NCBI RefSeq assembly: GCF_016522505.1
Contig: NZ_JAEHOH010000013.1
Span: 81,098 to 145,097 of the forward strand
Reading direction: 5' to 3'
Source: Leucobacter chromiisoli
GTDB lineage: Bacteria; Actinomycetota; Actinomycetes; Actinomycetales; Microbacteriaceae
DNA length: 64,000 bases
Shown here: one piece after another, positions 42,485 to 51,457 of the stretch
How positions within the stretch are numbered: the first letter of the stretch is position 1
How the letters are laid out: each line of letters opens with the position of its first letter
Translations under genes and position numbers: made by a program
Notes under the pieces: generated by a model
What the model was told of the DNA's origin: nothing
The model's database searches: none
Seen by the model: only the letters and a program-made list of their open reading frames with translations

Positions 42485-43687
42485 ATGCAGGCGAACGACG
42501 AGGGTGCGGTGCAGCGGCGGACGGTTCCGGGGAGGCGGCAGCACGAGCTCGGGCTGACCGAGGCTCCGACGCTCGACACGTGGCAGGAGCCGCGGTTCAA
42601 CCGCTGGGCGTTCCGGCACTTCGCCGAGACGGTGCCGACGACCGCCGTCTCGCGCATCCCGCTCTCCCGGCGCCCCGAGCCCGCGGGGTTGGATCGCGTG
42701 GCGCACGTGCCCGAGCTGCATGAGCGGCTCGAGGACACCTACACCGACGCGATCCTGGTGCAGCGCGGGGACGAGGTGCTGGCCGAGTGGTACGCGCCCG
42801 GCTTCGGCCCCGAGCAGCCCCACCTCCTGATGAGCGTGTCGAAGTCGCTGCTGGCCATCGCCTTCGGCGCGCTGATCGACGACGGGATCGTGGATCCGGC
42901 GCATGAGATGCGGCGCTACGCGCCCGACCTGGCGGGGAGCGCGTTCGGCGGCGCGACGGTGCAGCAGGCGCTCGACATGCTGGTCTCGGTCGAGTACTCG
43001 GAGGATTACGACGACCCGGAGTCGGAGGTGCAGGCGCACGACCGGGCCGCGAACTTCCGCGGAGCCCGGGCCGAGCGGCGAGCGGGCGATCCGCAGAACG
43101 TCTACGAGTTCCTCGCCCGTCTCGCGCAGCGGGGCGAGCACGGGCGCGTGTTCCAGTACTGCTCGGCCGTCACCGATGCCCTGGCCTGGGTGGCCGAGAA
43201 CGCCACGGGGCAGCGCTACGCGGAGGTGCTCTCCGACCGGCTGTGGTCGCAGCTCGGGTGCGCGCACGATGCTCGCATCGGCGTCGACCGCGGAGGCTTC
43301 GCGTTCGCGAACGGCGGCGTCGAGTGCACGGCCCGGGACCTCGCCAGGGTCGGACGGCTGATGCTCGACGGCGGCGAGATCGAGGGGCGCAGGGTCGTCT
43401 CCGAGGCCTGGGTGGCGCAGACCATGGCGGGCGGCGACCCCGCGCACACCGAGGGGTCGCCCAAGCGCGAGGTCTTCCCGAACTTCACCTACCGCAACCA
43501 GTGGTGGTCGCTGGGCGACGCCCGGGGCAGCGTGCACGCCGTGGGCATCCACGGCCAGTACCTCTGGCTCGATCCCGCGAGCGGCACGATCATCGTGAAG
43601 TTCTCCTCGGCTCCCGAGGCGGTCGACTACGAGAACACGCGGACGACGGCGGGCCTCTTCGCCGACCTCATCGACGCGGTGTCCTGA
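42485..43687 (+). CDS. Serine hydrolase, beta-lactamase/NylB-like
   Basis: Cytoplasmic penicillin-binding-protein-fold hydrolase of 400 residues. The catalytic motif S-x-x-K is SVSK (S117, K120). The tyrosine motif is YCS (Y225), the form seen in 6-aminohexanoate-dimer hydrolase NylB and some esterases instead of Y-x-N. The third block is GIHGQYLWLDPA. Positions and spacing match NylB. It may cut short amides or esters. No signal peptide. ATG with AAAGGCGGGAGAG upstream; the longer in-frame extension overlaps the P1 peptidase gene. Lies 104 bp after that gene in the same direction. Confidence 0.87.
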   Translation: MQANDEGAVQRRTVPGRRQHELGLTEAPTLDTWQEPRFNRWAFRHFAETVPTTAVSRIPLSRRPEPAGLDRVAHVPELHERLEDTYTDAILVQRGDEVLAEWYAPGFGPEQPHLLMSVSKSLLAIAFGALIDDGIVDPAHEMRRYAPDLAGSAFGGATVQQALDMLVSVEYSEDYDDPESEVQAHDRAANFRGARAERRAGDPQNVYEFLARLAQRGEHGRVFQYCSAVTDALAWVAENATGQRYAEVLSDRLWSQLGCAHDARIGVDRGGFAFANGGVECTARDLARVGRLMLDGGEIEGRRVVSEAWVAQTMAGGDPAHTEGSPKREVFPNFTYRNQWWSLGDARGSVHAVGIHGQYLWLDPASGTIIVKFSSAPEAVDYENTRTTAGLFADLIDAVS

Positions 43688-43768
43688 GGCCGCGGCGGGC
43701 CGGCCCGGCACCGTCGGGCGGGCCCGGGTCGGGTCGACCGGCGCCGGGGCCGTCGGCCGAATCGCGGT

Positions 43769-44806
43769 TCAGACCCGCTGGGTCGACTCCCGCAGATGCA
43801 GCAAGGCCTCCGGCGCCTCGAACGGCGTCTCGACGGCCTCGCCCTCGATGAGGCGGATCACCGCCTCGACCGCTCGCTGCGCGATCACTTCCGGCTGCAG
43901 GTCGAACGCCGTCACGGTCGGGTGCATCGTCTGGTTCTGGAGCGCCCCCGATCCGGCGGCGACGAGCAGCTCGTCGGGAACCGAGATGCCGCGGGCGACG
44001 GCGGCCCGGGCGATGCCGGAGGCCTGGCGCCCCATGAGGCAGTAGACGGCGTCGGGAGCATCGGCCGCGCCCTCGCCGAAGAAGCGGTCGAGCGCGATCT
44101 CGCCGGCGCGCTCGCCCTGGGCCTCGGGGATCGCGATCCACAGCGGGTCCTGCCCGACCCGTGCGCACCAGTCGAGATAGGCGTCGCGGGAGTCGAGGTT
44201 CCACGCGTTGCGGTCGGTGCCCACGACGAGTGCCACGCGCGTGGCTCCGGCCGAGACGAGATGCTCGATCATCTGCACGGCCTGCTTGTCGGCGAGCGTG
44301 TCCATGGTGACGAACTCGTCCCGTCGCGCGATGTCGGCGCCGACCGCGACGAAGGGGATGCGCTCCCGCTCGAGCAGGGAGAGCACGGGGTCGTTCTCGA
44401 ACGGCTCGGTCACGACGTAGCCGTCGGCGGCGAGGGCGCTGACGGGCCGCCCCCGCTTCGACGGGTCGTCGACCATCATCAGGCTGTAGCCGTGCTCCAT
44501 CGCCGTGAGGGATGCCGAGCCGGCGATGCGGAGGAAGTAGTCCACTCCGGCGGGGATGAACGAGTCGAGCGTGTCGAACGGACGGATGATCAGCCCGAGC
44601 AGCCCGAGCCGCGAGTTGCGGAGCCCGCGCGCGATCGCGCTCGGCCGGTACCCGATGCGCGCGGCGACCTGGCGGATGCGCTCCTCCGTCTCCCTGCGCA
44701 CGACGCCCTTGCCGTTGAGCGCGTGCGAGACCGTCGTCGGGGAGACTCCGGCAGCCCGGGCCACGTCCTTGATCGTCGGTCGAGCGGGTCGTTGCACGGG
44801 TACCAC
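43769..44806 (-). CDS. LacI family transcriptional repressor
   Basis: Repressor of 345 residues with the LacI helix-turn-helix and hinge at the N-terminus: TIKDVARAAGVSPTTVSHAL (11-30), then RIGYRPSAIARGLRN. The periplasmic-binding-protein-like effector domain follows (GLLGLIIRPFD to VTAFDLQPEVI). The gene lies between the two hydrolase genes and the importer operon. The CG-centred 14-bp palindromes before both flanking transcription units are its probable operators. The effector is likely a peptide or amide taken up by the importer; inference. Confidence 0.92.
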   Translation of the reverse strand: MVPVQRPARPTIKDVARAAGVSPTTVSHALNGKGVVRRETEERIRQVAARIGYRPSAIARGLRNSRLGLLGLIIRPFDTLDSFIPAGVDYFLRIAGSASLTAMEHGYSLMMVDDPSKRGRPVSALAADGYVVTEPFENDPVLSLLERERIPFVAVGADIARRDEFVTMDTLADKQAVQMIEHLVSAGATRVALVVGTDRNAWNLDSRDAYLDWCARVGQDPLWIAIPEAQGERAGEIALDRFFGEGAADAPDAVYCLMGRQASGIARAAVARGISVPDELLVAAGSGALQNQTMHPTVTAFDLQPEVIAQRAVEAVIRLIEGEAVETPFEAPEALLHLRESTQRV

Positions 44807-44894
44807 ATTAGCCGCTCCGGGGCAGCTCCGTGTGTGAGCGGGCGGGGGCGCCCGAGCCGGAGACGCCTCCTCGGCGGATGAGACACGACCGTGA

Positions 44895-44908
44895 CCAAAT
44901 CGGTTTGT
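44895..44908 (+). promoter_or_regulatory. LacI-type operator a before the importer operon
   Basis: CCAAATCGGTTTGT, one of two directly abutting sites of the same type as 41142. It overlaps the start of the -35 region. Confidence 0.65.
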
Positions 44909-44933
44909 GCAAAACGATTTGCATTGCTACCAT
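44905..44933 (+). promoter_or_regulatory. Promoter of the peptide importer operon
   Basis: TTGTGC (44905-44910), 17-bp spacer, TACCAT (44928-44933). Both operators lie across the -35 and spacer, which fits repression. Confidence 0.6.
44909..44922 (+). promoter_or_regulatory. LacI-type operator b before the importer operon
   Basis: GCAAAACGATTTGC, sharing AAAACGATTTG with the site at 41142. It directly follows operator a; the 14-bp centre spacing is about 1.3 helix turns. Confidence 0.7.
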
Positions 44934-45007
44934 CGCAACCGTGCCTTCCTGATTCCCGGCTCACGCCGCGAAGCGGGGGTTCAACGACGAATCGAATGGA
45001 GAAGGAC

Positions 45008-46651
45008 GTGAAGAGAACACTCACGAAGACCTCGCTCGCGCTGGTGGCCGTCGCGGGCCTGGCCCTCGCGGGGTGCGCCACCGGAAGCCGGGGCGGCGCA
45101 GGCGGCGGAGAGGACGGCGGGGGCGAACTGCTCACCACGACTCCCGCACCCGCCGGTGAGATCGACTACGCCAACTGGAACCTGCCGTACGGCGAACCGG
45201 CGAGCATCGACCCGATCAAGGGCTTCAACTACCCCGAGAACCAGGTCACCGCGAACATCTGCGACACGATCGTGCAGATGCAGCCCGATCTCTCCATCGC
45301 GCCGAACCTCGCCAGCGAGTGGGAGGAGCAGGATCCGCAGACCTACGTCTTCACGATCCGCGACGACGTCACCTTCTGGGACGGTTCGCCGATGACCATG
45401 GAGGACGTGCTCTACTCGGTCAACCGCAACCTCGACCCCGCCGAGGGCAGCTACTGGGCCGGCAGCGCCGCGAACATCGCGTCGGTCGAGCAGACCGGCG
45501 ACTGGGAGATGACGATCACCCTGAAGGAGCCCGACGCGACCTTCGTCGAGGTGCTCGGCACCCCCATCGGCGCGGTCGTGCAGCAGAAGCAGCGCGTCGA
45601 GGCCGGTCAGGACTTCGGCAACCCCGGCGGCGGGGTCATGTGCACCGGTCCGTTCAAGGTCAAGGAGTGGAAGCAGGGGCAGTCGATCCTGCTCGAGCGC
45701 AACGACGACTACTGGAACGAGGATCGCAAGGCGAAGGCCAAGGAGTTCGAGATCGACTTCGTCGTGGATCCGACCGCGATCGGCAACAGCCTCTCGACCG
45801 GCGAGATCCTGGGCGGCTACGACCTGCCGCTGCCGGCGCTGTCCCAGCTCGCGGGCAGCTCCTCCGGCCAGCTCTACTCCGGCAAGGGCATGCAGCTGAT
45901 GGGCATCATCGCCCAGGGCGACGGTCCGTTCGCCGACCCGATCGTGCGGCGCGCCATCACGCGGGCCACCGACCGCCAGGCCATCGTCGACACGGTCTAC
46001 GAGGGCACCGCCGTCCCGGCCCGGTCCATCGTCCCCGAGCTCAACTGGGAGCCGACCCCCGAGGTCGAGGAGCTCCGCGAGGAGAGGCTGCCCGATCTCA
46101 GCTTCGACATCGAGGCCGCGAAGCAGGAGCTCGAGGAGTCGGACGCCGACCTCTCGCAGACGATCAAGATCGCCTACCCGAGCGAGCGCTCCTTCTACGC
46201 CGACATCATCAACGAGATGGCGAACGGCGCGGCGGAGCTCGGCCTGAAGCTCGAGCCCGCCGGCGTGCCGAGCGCGCAGTTCGGGGCGTTCTTCACCGAT
46301 CCCGAGGCCCGCAAGGGATACGACGGATTCGTGACGATCAACTACCCCTCGAGCCCCTCGCCGATCAACTACATCTCGGGCATCGCGGGCACGGGCGGCG
46401 ATCAGAACTTCAACGAGTTCAGCGACCCCGAGGTCGACGCCGCCATCGAGGCCGCGAGGACCGAGCCCGACCCCGAGAAGCGGGCCGAGCTCTCCGTCGA
46501 GGCCGAGGCGCTCATGATGGAGAGCATGCCGTGGGTGCCCGTGGCCCAGCTCAACGTCCGCCTGTTCATGGACGACTCGATCACCGGCGTCCCCGCCTCG
46601 TTCGTGTACCTGAACTACCCGTGGGCGGCCGATCTCGGCGCGGCCGAGTGA
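45008..46651 (+). CDS. Peptide ABC transporter substrate-binding lipoprotein (family 5)
   Basis: Extracellular DppA/OppA-type binding protein (547 residues). The lipoprotein signal has LALAGC as lipobox. Family blocks: EPASIDPIKGFNYPENQ, NLASEWEEQDPQTYVFTIRD, VTFWDGSPMTMEDVLYS and RRAITRATDRQAIVDTVYEG. The GTG at 45008 is preferred because GGAGAAGG lies before it; an in-frame ATG 12 bases earlier lacks a ribosome site. The ligand is probably a short peptide or amide. It heads a six-gene operon ending with the C45 hydrolase. Confidence 0.92.
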   Translation: MKRTLTKTSLALVAVAGLALAGCATGSRGGAGGGEDGGGELLTTTPAPAGEIDYANWNLPYGEPASIDPIKGFNYPENQVTANICDTIVQMQPDLSIAPNLASEWEEQDPQTYVFTIRDDVTFWDGSPMTMEDVLYSVNRNLDPAEGSYWAGSAANIASVEQTGDWEMTITLKEPDATFVEVLGTPIGAVVQQKQRVEAGQDFGNPGGGVMCTGPFKVKEWKQGQSILLERNDDYWNEDRKAKAKEFEIDFVVDPTAIGNSLSTGEILGGYDLPLPALSQLAGSSSGQLYSGKGMQLMGIIAQGDGPFADPIVRRAITRATDRQAIVDTVYEGTAVPARSIVPELNWEPTPEVEELREERLPDLSFDIEAAKQELEESDADLSQTIKIAYPSERSFYADIINEMANGAAELGLKLEPAGVPSAQFGAFFTDPEARKGYDGFVTINYPSSPSPINYISGIAGTGGDQNFNEFSDPEVDAAIEAARTEPDPEKRAELSVEAEALMMESMPWVPVAQLNVRLFMDDSITGVPASFVYLNYPWAADLGAAE

Positions 46652-46696
46652 GCGCACCGGCCTAGACCGCATGCATAACAGGGAGGGGAAACGTCC

Positions 46697-47644
46697 ATGC
46701 CGTACCTCTTGAGACGGCTCGGGGCACTGGTGATCGTGCTCGTCGTATCGAGCTTCGTCGTGTTCTCGGGGATGTACCTGGCGCCCGGCAGCCCGGAGCA
46801 GTTCCTCGTGCAGGGACGCACCGTGAGCCCGGAGGTGCTCGCTGCGATCCGGCAGCAGTACGGTCTGGACGACCCCTTCCTCGTGCGCTACTGGAACTGG
46901 ATCATGGGGGCGGTCCAGGGCGACTTCGGCCGCTCCCTCGTGACCCAGCAGGACGTGGGGGCGCTCGTCGCCTCCCGCGTCCCCACCACGCTGTACCTCG
47001 TGCTCTACTCGGCGCTGCTGATCGCGATCCTCGGCGTCGGCCTCGGTGTGCTCGCGGCGACCCGCTCCGGCGTCTTCGAGAAGCTCATCGTGCTGGGCTC
47101 CAACCTCGGATTCGCGGTGCCGACCTTCTTCGCCGCGCTGATCCTCATGGCGATCTTCGGCGTCGGGCTCGGCTGGTTCCCCGTCTCGGGATCGGGGCAG
47201 GGCTTCGCCGACCGCATCTGGCATCTCACGCTTCCCGCGCTGGCGCTCTCCTTCCCATCCATCGCCGTCGTCGCGCGCATCACGCGCACCTCGGTGCGCG
47301 AGGAGCAGGGCTCCGAGCACGTCATCATGGCGGTGGCGAGAGGCCTGCCGAAGCGCTTCGTGCTCTGGCGGCACACGATCCGGAACTCGATGCTGCCCGT
47401 GGTGACGATACTCGGCACCCACGTCGCCGGCCTGCTCGCCGCGGCGTTCGTGATCGAGTACGCGTTCACGCTCGACGGGATCGGGTCGCTGCTCGTGAAC
47501 TCCGTGCAGAAGAAGGACTTCGCGGTGGTGCAGGCCATCGCGCTCATCATGGTGCTGGCGTTCGGGCTCATCAACCTCCTGGTCGACCTGCTCTACGCGG
47601 TGATCGACCCGCGCGTGCGCCTGGCGAAGGGAGCGCAGTCGTGA
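46697..47644 (+). CDS. Peptide ABC transporter permease (DppB type)
   Basis: Membrane permease of 315 residues with six helices. Start LLRRLGALVIVLVVSSFVVF, then the DppB region QQYGLDDPFLVRYWNWI and GDFGRS, and the EAA-type loop VIMAVARGLPKRFVLWRHTI. It ends DLLYAVIDPRVRL, as in the family. Follows the binding protein by 45 bp (GGAGGGG ribosome site) and overlaps the DppC-type gene by 4 bases. Confidence 0.94.
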   Translation: MPYLLRRLGALVIVLVVSSFVVFSGMYLAPGSPEQFLVQGRTVSPEVLAAIRQQYGLDDPFLVRYWNWIMGAVQGDFGRSLVTQQDVGALVASRVPTTLYLVLYSALLIAILGVGLGVLAATRSGVFEKLIVLGSNLGFAVPTFFAALILMAIFGVGLGWFPVSGSGQGFADRIWHLTLPALALSFPSIAVVARITRTSVREEQGSEHVIMAVARGLPKRFVLWRHTIRNSMLPVVTILGTHVAGLLAAAFVIEYAFTLDGIGSLLVNSVQKKDFAVVQAIALIMVLAFGLINLLVDLLYAVIDPRVRLAKGAQS

Positions 47645-48570
47645 AGAACTCGCAGAAGACGCCGCACACCGGCACCGCGGCGCAGAACACGGTCGCCGTC
47701 CAGCTGCTGCGCAAGCGCCGCAACGAGGTGCCGGTCTCCGGCTGGCGCGTGCTCACCCGGCGTCTCGGCTGGCTGGGCATCGCGAGCGCGATCGTCATCG
47801 CGATCGTGGTGCTCCTCGCGATCCTCGCGCCGGTCGTCGCCCCCTACGACCCCTACGCGGGCAGCGTCACCGCGCGTCACGAGGCCTGGAGCCTCGCCCA
47901 CCTGATGGGGACCGACCAGTCGGGCCGCGACATCCTCTCCCGCATCATCTGGGGAGCCCGCAGCAGCCTCATCGGGCCCCTGATCGTGATCCTCGGGACG
48001 GCCACGATGGGCACCGTGCTCGCGCTCACCGCGGTGTGGTTCGGCGGCAAGGTGGACGCCTTCATCGGCCGGATCCTCGACATCCTGTTCGCCTTCCCCA
48101 ACATGCTGCTCGCGATCCTCGCCGTCGCGATCTTCGGCCCGTCGATCGTGACCGCGGCCATCGCGCTCGCCATCGGGTACACGCCCTACACGGCGCGCGT
48201 CATCCGGTCGGTCGCTCTGCGCGAGCGCAACCTGCCGTACGTGACCTCGGCGCAGCTGCAGGGCATCTCGGGCCTCGTGATCACGCTGCGCCACATCCTG
48301 CCGAACGTGCGCACGCAGATCCTCACGGGCATGACCATCAACTTCGGCTATGCGATGATCGACCTGGCGGCGCTCTCGTTCCTCGGCCTCGGCGTGCAGC
48401 CGCCGACCCCCGACTGGGGCCTCATGGTCTCGAACGGGCAGTCGTCGCTGCAGCAGGGGTTCTGGGAGCAGAGCATCTTCGCCGGACTCGCGATCGTGAT
48501 CACCGTGGCCGCGTTCGGCTACGTCGGAGAGCAGCTCGGCGGACGCCGAGCGGCGGGAAGGACGCGCTGA
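47641..48570 (+). CDS. Peptide ABC transporter permease (DppC type)
   Basis: Partner permease of 309 residues. A basic cytoplasmic tail of about 40 residues precedes the first helix; then LMGTDQSGRDILSRIIWGAR, the family signature after it. The EAA loop is VTSAQLQGISGLVITLRHIL and the end FLGLGVQPPTPDWGLMVS. GTG start with 4-base overlap upstream, and a 1-base stop/start overlap (TGATG) with the ATPase gene. Confidence 0.94.
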   Translation: MKNSQKTPHTGTAAQNTVAVQLLRKRRNEVPVSGWRVLTRRLGWLGIASAIVIAIVVLLAILAPVVAPYDPYAGSVTARHEAWSLAHLMGTDQSGRDILSRIIWGARSSLIGPLIVILGTATMGTVLALTAVWFGGKVDAFIGRILDILFAFPNMLLAILAVAIFGPSIVTAAIALAIGYTPYTARVIRSVALRERNLPYVTSAQLQGISGLVITLRHILPNVRTQILTGMTINFGYAMIDLAALSFLGLGVQPPTPDWGLMVSNGQSSLQQGFWEQSIFAGLAIVITVAAFGYVGEQLGGRRAAGRTR

Positions 48571-49490
48571 TGCTGCGCATCGAGAACCTCGTACTCACCG
48601 TCTCCGACCCCGACACCGGCGCGGAGACCGAGATCCTGCACGGCAACTCCTTCTCGGTGGCCCAGGGCGAGGCCGTCGGCCTCGTCGGAGAGTCGGGCTC
48701 GGGCAAGTCGATGACGCTTAAGTGCATCCTCGGCATCGAACCGGGCGGCGCCCGCGTCGAGGGCGTCGTCGACCTCGACGGCGTCGATCTCCTGCGGGCC
48801 TCGGGCGAGGAGCTGCGGCGGACGCGCGCCGACGACCTCGCCCTCATCGCGCAGAACCCCCACGGCTCGCTCAACCCCGTGCTGCCGATCGAGCGGTTCC
48901 TCGTCGAGGGGATGACGGACGCGCGCGGCGTGCCGCAGGCGGAGGCGAGGAGCCGCGCCGCCCGGCTGCTCGCGGACGTCGGCATCACCGACACCGAACG
49001 GGTGCTGAAGTCGTACCCCCACCAGCTCTCCGGCGGCATGCTGCAGCGCGTCGTCATCGCGGGGGCGATCTCGGGCGACCCGAAGCTCCTGCTCGCCGAC
49101 GAGCCCACCACCGCCCTCGACGTCACCACCCAGGCGGAGGTGGTCGCGATCCTCGACGAGAAGCGCCGCGAGCACGGGCTCTCGATGATCTTCGTCACGC
49201 ACGATCTCGACCTCGCCGCGGCGGTGTGCGATCGGCTCGCGGTGATGAAGGACGGCGAGATCCTCGAGATCGGCACACCCGAGGAGATCCGGGATCGGCC
49301 GCAGCACGAATACACCCGCGCCCTCATGGACGCGAGGCCGATGCTCTATCCGCCGGGCCACGAGGCCGCCGCCGCTGCCGAGGCGGCGCGTGAGGCCTCC
49401 GCGGCCGCACTGGCGGAGGAGGCCGGGACCGGAGCCGCGGGAGGCGTCCGGGGCGCGGATCCGGCGCAGCAAGAAGGAGCCGAGTCATGA
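48570..49490 (+). CDS. Peptide ABC transporter ATPase (DppD type)
   Basis: Cytoplasmic ATPase of 306 residues: Walker A GESGSGKS, Q-loop IAQNPHGSLNP, signature LSGGMLQR (the usual GQ replaced by GM), Walker B LLLADEPTTALD and the switch VTHDLDLAA. The C-terminal 40 residues after YPPGHE are Ala-rich and replace the cysteine-containing tail of many DppD proteins. The start is fixed by the TGATG junction with the permease. Overlaps the next ATPase gene by 4 bases. Confidence 0.93.
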   Translation: MLRIENLVLTVSDPDTGAETEILHGNSFSVAQGEAVGLVGESGSGKSMTLKCILGIEPGGARVEGVVDLDGVDLLRASGEELRRTRADDLALIAQNPHGSLNPVLPIERFLVEGMTDARGVPQAEARSRAARLLADVGITDTERVLKSYPHQLSGGMLQRVVIAGAISGDPKLLLADEPTTALDVTTQAEVVAILDEKRREHGLSMIFVTHDLDLAAAVCDRLAVMKDGEILEIGTPEEIRDRPQHEYTRALMDARPMLYPPGHEAAAAAEAAREASAAALAEEAGTGAAGGVRGADPAQQEGAES

Positions 49491-50332
49491 GCGGCGCACC
49501 CATCATCGAGGTGGAGGGGCTGAACCGCACCTTCCACATCGGGCGTCACTCGAGCGTCGCCGCGCTCGACGACGTGAGCTGCGAGCTGCGGGCGGGCACC
49601 TGTCTCGCCGTCGTCGGCGAGTCAGGATCCGGCAAGTCCACCCTCGCGCGCGTCATCGTCGGACTCGAGACCGCGGATTCGGGATCGGTGCGCATCGCCG
49701 GGAGGGAGGTCAAGCCGACCACCTCCCGTGCGCGCCTGAAGGAGCGGGCGAAGCTCGTGCAGATGGTGTTCCAGGATCCCCAGGGATCGCTCAACCGGTC
49801 GCTGCCGGTGGGCGCCACCATCGACGAGATGCTCCGCGCCCACCGCCCCGACCTCGACCGCGCCGGGCGTCGGGCGCGCGTGCTCGAGCTCTTCGAGGAG
49901 GTGGGCCTCACCGAGCGGCACGCCGACGCCAAGCCGGCGGCGCTCTCCGGAGGCCAGAAGCAGCGGGTCGCGATCGCGCGGGCGCTCGCCGCCGAGCCGG
50001 AGATCATCGTGCTCGACGAGGCGGTCTCGGCGCTCGACGTGTCGGTGCAGGGGCAGGTGCTGTCGCTGCTCAAGCGTCTGCGCGCCGAGCACGGGCTGAG
50101 CTACCTCTTCATCACCCACGACCTCTCGGTCGTGCGCGACATCGCCGACGACGTCGTCGTGATGCGCGAGGGCAGGATTATCGAGCAGGGCGCGGTGGAC
50201 GACGTGCTCGACCGACCGCAGGAACCGTATACCCGGCTGCTCATCGCCTCGGCGCCGCGCCCGGGTTGGAAGCCCCGCCGGGGGCTGCGTGACGTGCTGC
50301 TAAGGTCAGCGGCCGGAGAGGAGAAGGCATGA
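49487..50332 (+). CDS. Peptide ABC transporter ATPase (DppF type)
   Basis: Second ATPase (281 residues) forming a heterodimer with the DppD-type protein: Walker A GESGSGKST, Q-loop VFQDPQGSLNRS, signature LSGGQKQRVAIARAL, Walker B IIVLDEAVSALDVSVQ (with EAV in place of the common EPT) and ITHDLSVVRDI. The oligopeptide-type C-terminal block PYTRLLIASAP is present. Linked by 4-base overlaps to the DppD-type and C45 genes. Confidence 0.93.
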   Translation: MSGAPIIEVEGLNRTFHIGRHSSVAALDDVSCELRAGTCLAVVGESGSGKSTLARVIVGLETADSGSVRIAGREVKPTTSRARLKERAKLVQMVFQDPQGSLNRSLPVGATIDEMLRAHRPDLDRAGRRARVLELFEEVGLTERHADAKPAALSGGQKQRVAIARALAAEPEIIVLDEAVSALDVSVQGQVLSLLKRLRAEHGLSYLFITHDLSVVRDIADDVVVMREGRIIEQGAVDDVLDRPQEPYTRLLIASAPRPGWKPRRGLRDVLLRSAAGEEKA

Positions 50333-51390
50333 GCGCCGAGAAGCAGCGCCTGCACATCGAGATCACGGGCGATTCGCCCGCCGAACTGGGGCGTTCGCGC
50401 GGCGAGCAGCTGCGCGGAACGCTTCCGCTCGCCTACGACCGCTACGCCGAGCTCTTCCGGGCGGTGGGCGTGAGCGCCGAGCAGGAGCGGGAGGTCGCCT
50501 CGCGCGCCCTCGACGTGCTCTCCGGGTGGCGGCCCGGCGCGGTCCAGGAGCTCGAGGCGCTGGCCGCGGCGGCCGGCGTGGACGTGCTGCAGGTCACCGC
50601 GCTCAACGCCCGCACCGAGGTGCTGTCCTCGGGCGGGGCCGCTCGGGAGTGCTCGACGGTCGCCGCCCTCGTCGGGGGGAAGCGCCTCGCCGTGCAGACC
50701 TGGGACTGGCACGTCGAGCTCGAGGACTTCTGGCACACCCAGGCCGTCGCGGGCCCGGGCCACCGCTTCGTCGGCGTGACCGAGCAGGGAATCGTCAGCA
50801 AGATCGGCACCAACTCCGCCGGTCTCACGCTGCACTTCAACATTCTCGGGCACGCGCAGGACGGGCCGGGCGGCGTGCCGATGCACGTGCTCTCCGAGGT
50901 CGTGCTGGCGGAGTGCGGTTCGGTCGACGAGGCGCTCGCCCTCATCAGGGAGGCGCCCATCGCCTCGTCCTCGGCGTTCACGCTCGTCGACGCGTCGCGC
51001 GCCGTTTCGGCGGAGCTGAGCCCGGTCGGCGTCTTCGAGATTCCCGAGGCCGGAGGTGCGGTGGTGCGGACGAACCACTTCCGCGACGCCGCACCGGCCG
51101 CCGGCCAGAAGTCGGAGCTCTACGAACCCGACTCCTCTGCCCGCCTCGAGCTCGTCGATCGACGCCTCGAGAGCGGCCTGCCGGCCGACGCGGAGGCGCT
51201 GGTGGGGCTGCTCACGAGCGGTGACGGACAGCCCCCGCTCTGCGCCGTGCCCGACATGGCGCTGCAGTTCGGCGAGCGATGGAAGACGCTCTGCACCGTG
51301 GTGAGCGACCCGGCGGAGCGCACGATCCGGGTGCTCGACGGCATGCCGACCGAGGCGGCGGCGAAGCCCTGGCGGGTGCTGACGGCGTAG
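50329..51390 (+). CDS. C45 family autoproteolytic acyltransferase/hydrolase
   Basis: Relative of isopenicillin N acyltransferase, an N-terminal nucleophile enzyme acting on amide bonds. The 353-residue protein has the family pattern NARTE (93-97), the candidate self-cleavage site E107-C108 followed by ST, LAVQTWDWH, GTNSAGLTLHFN and VVRTNHF. The residue before Cys is Glu instead of Gly or Asp seen in some members. Last gene of the importer operon (4-base overlap). It should act inside the cell on an imported amide or N-acyl peptide; the exact substrate is unknown. Confidence 0.87.
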   Translation: MSAEKQRLHIEITGDSPAELGRSRGEQLRGTLPLAYDRYAELFRAVGVSAEQEREVASRALDVLSGWRPGAVQELEALAAAAGVDVLQVTALNARTEVLSSGGAARECSTVAALVGGKRLAVQTWDWHVELEDFWHTQAVAGPGHRFVGVTEQGIVSKIGTNSAGLTLHFNILGHAQDGPGGVPMHVLSEVVLAECGSVDEALALIREAPIASSSAFTLVDASRAVSAELSPVGVFEIPEAGGAVVRTNHFRDAAPAAGQKSELYEPDSSARLELVDRRLESGLPADAEALVGLLTSGDGQPPLCAVPDMALQFGERWKTLCTVVSDPAERTIRVLDGMPTEAAAKPWRVLTA

Positions 51391-51396
51391 CTCCGC

Positions 51397-51432
51397 GTTC
51401 GAGGCGCCGACCGTTCCGGCGGCGCCTCGAAC
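51397..51432. terminator. Terminator hairpin between convergent genes
   Basis: Perfect 12-bp arms GTTCGAGGCGCC and GGCGCCTCGAAC with a 12-base loop that itself pairs partly. Placed 7 bp after the C45 stop and 26 bp before the end of the YrdB-like gene, so it may work both ways. It marks the end of the LacI island. Confidence 0.65.
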
Positions 51433-51457
51433 CGGTGCGGCCGCGACCTCGGCGCGG

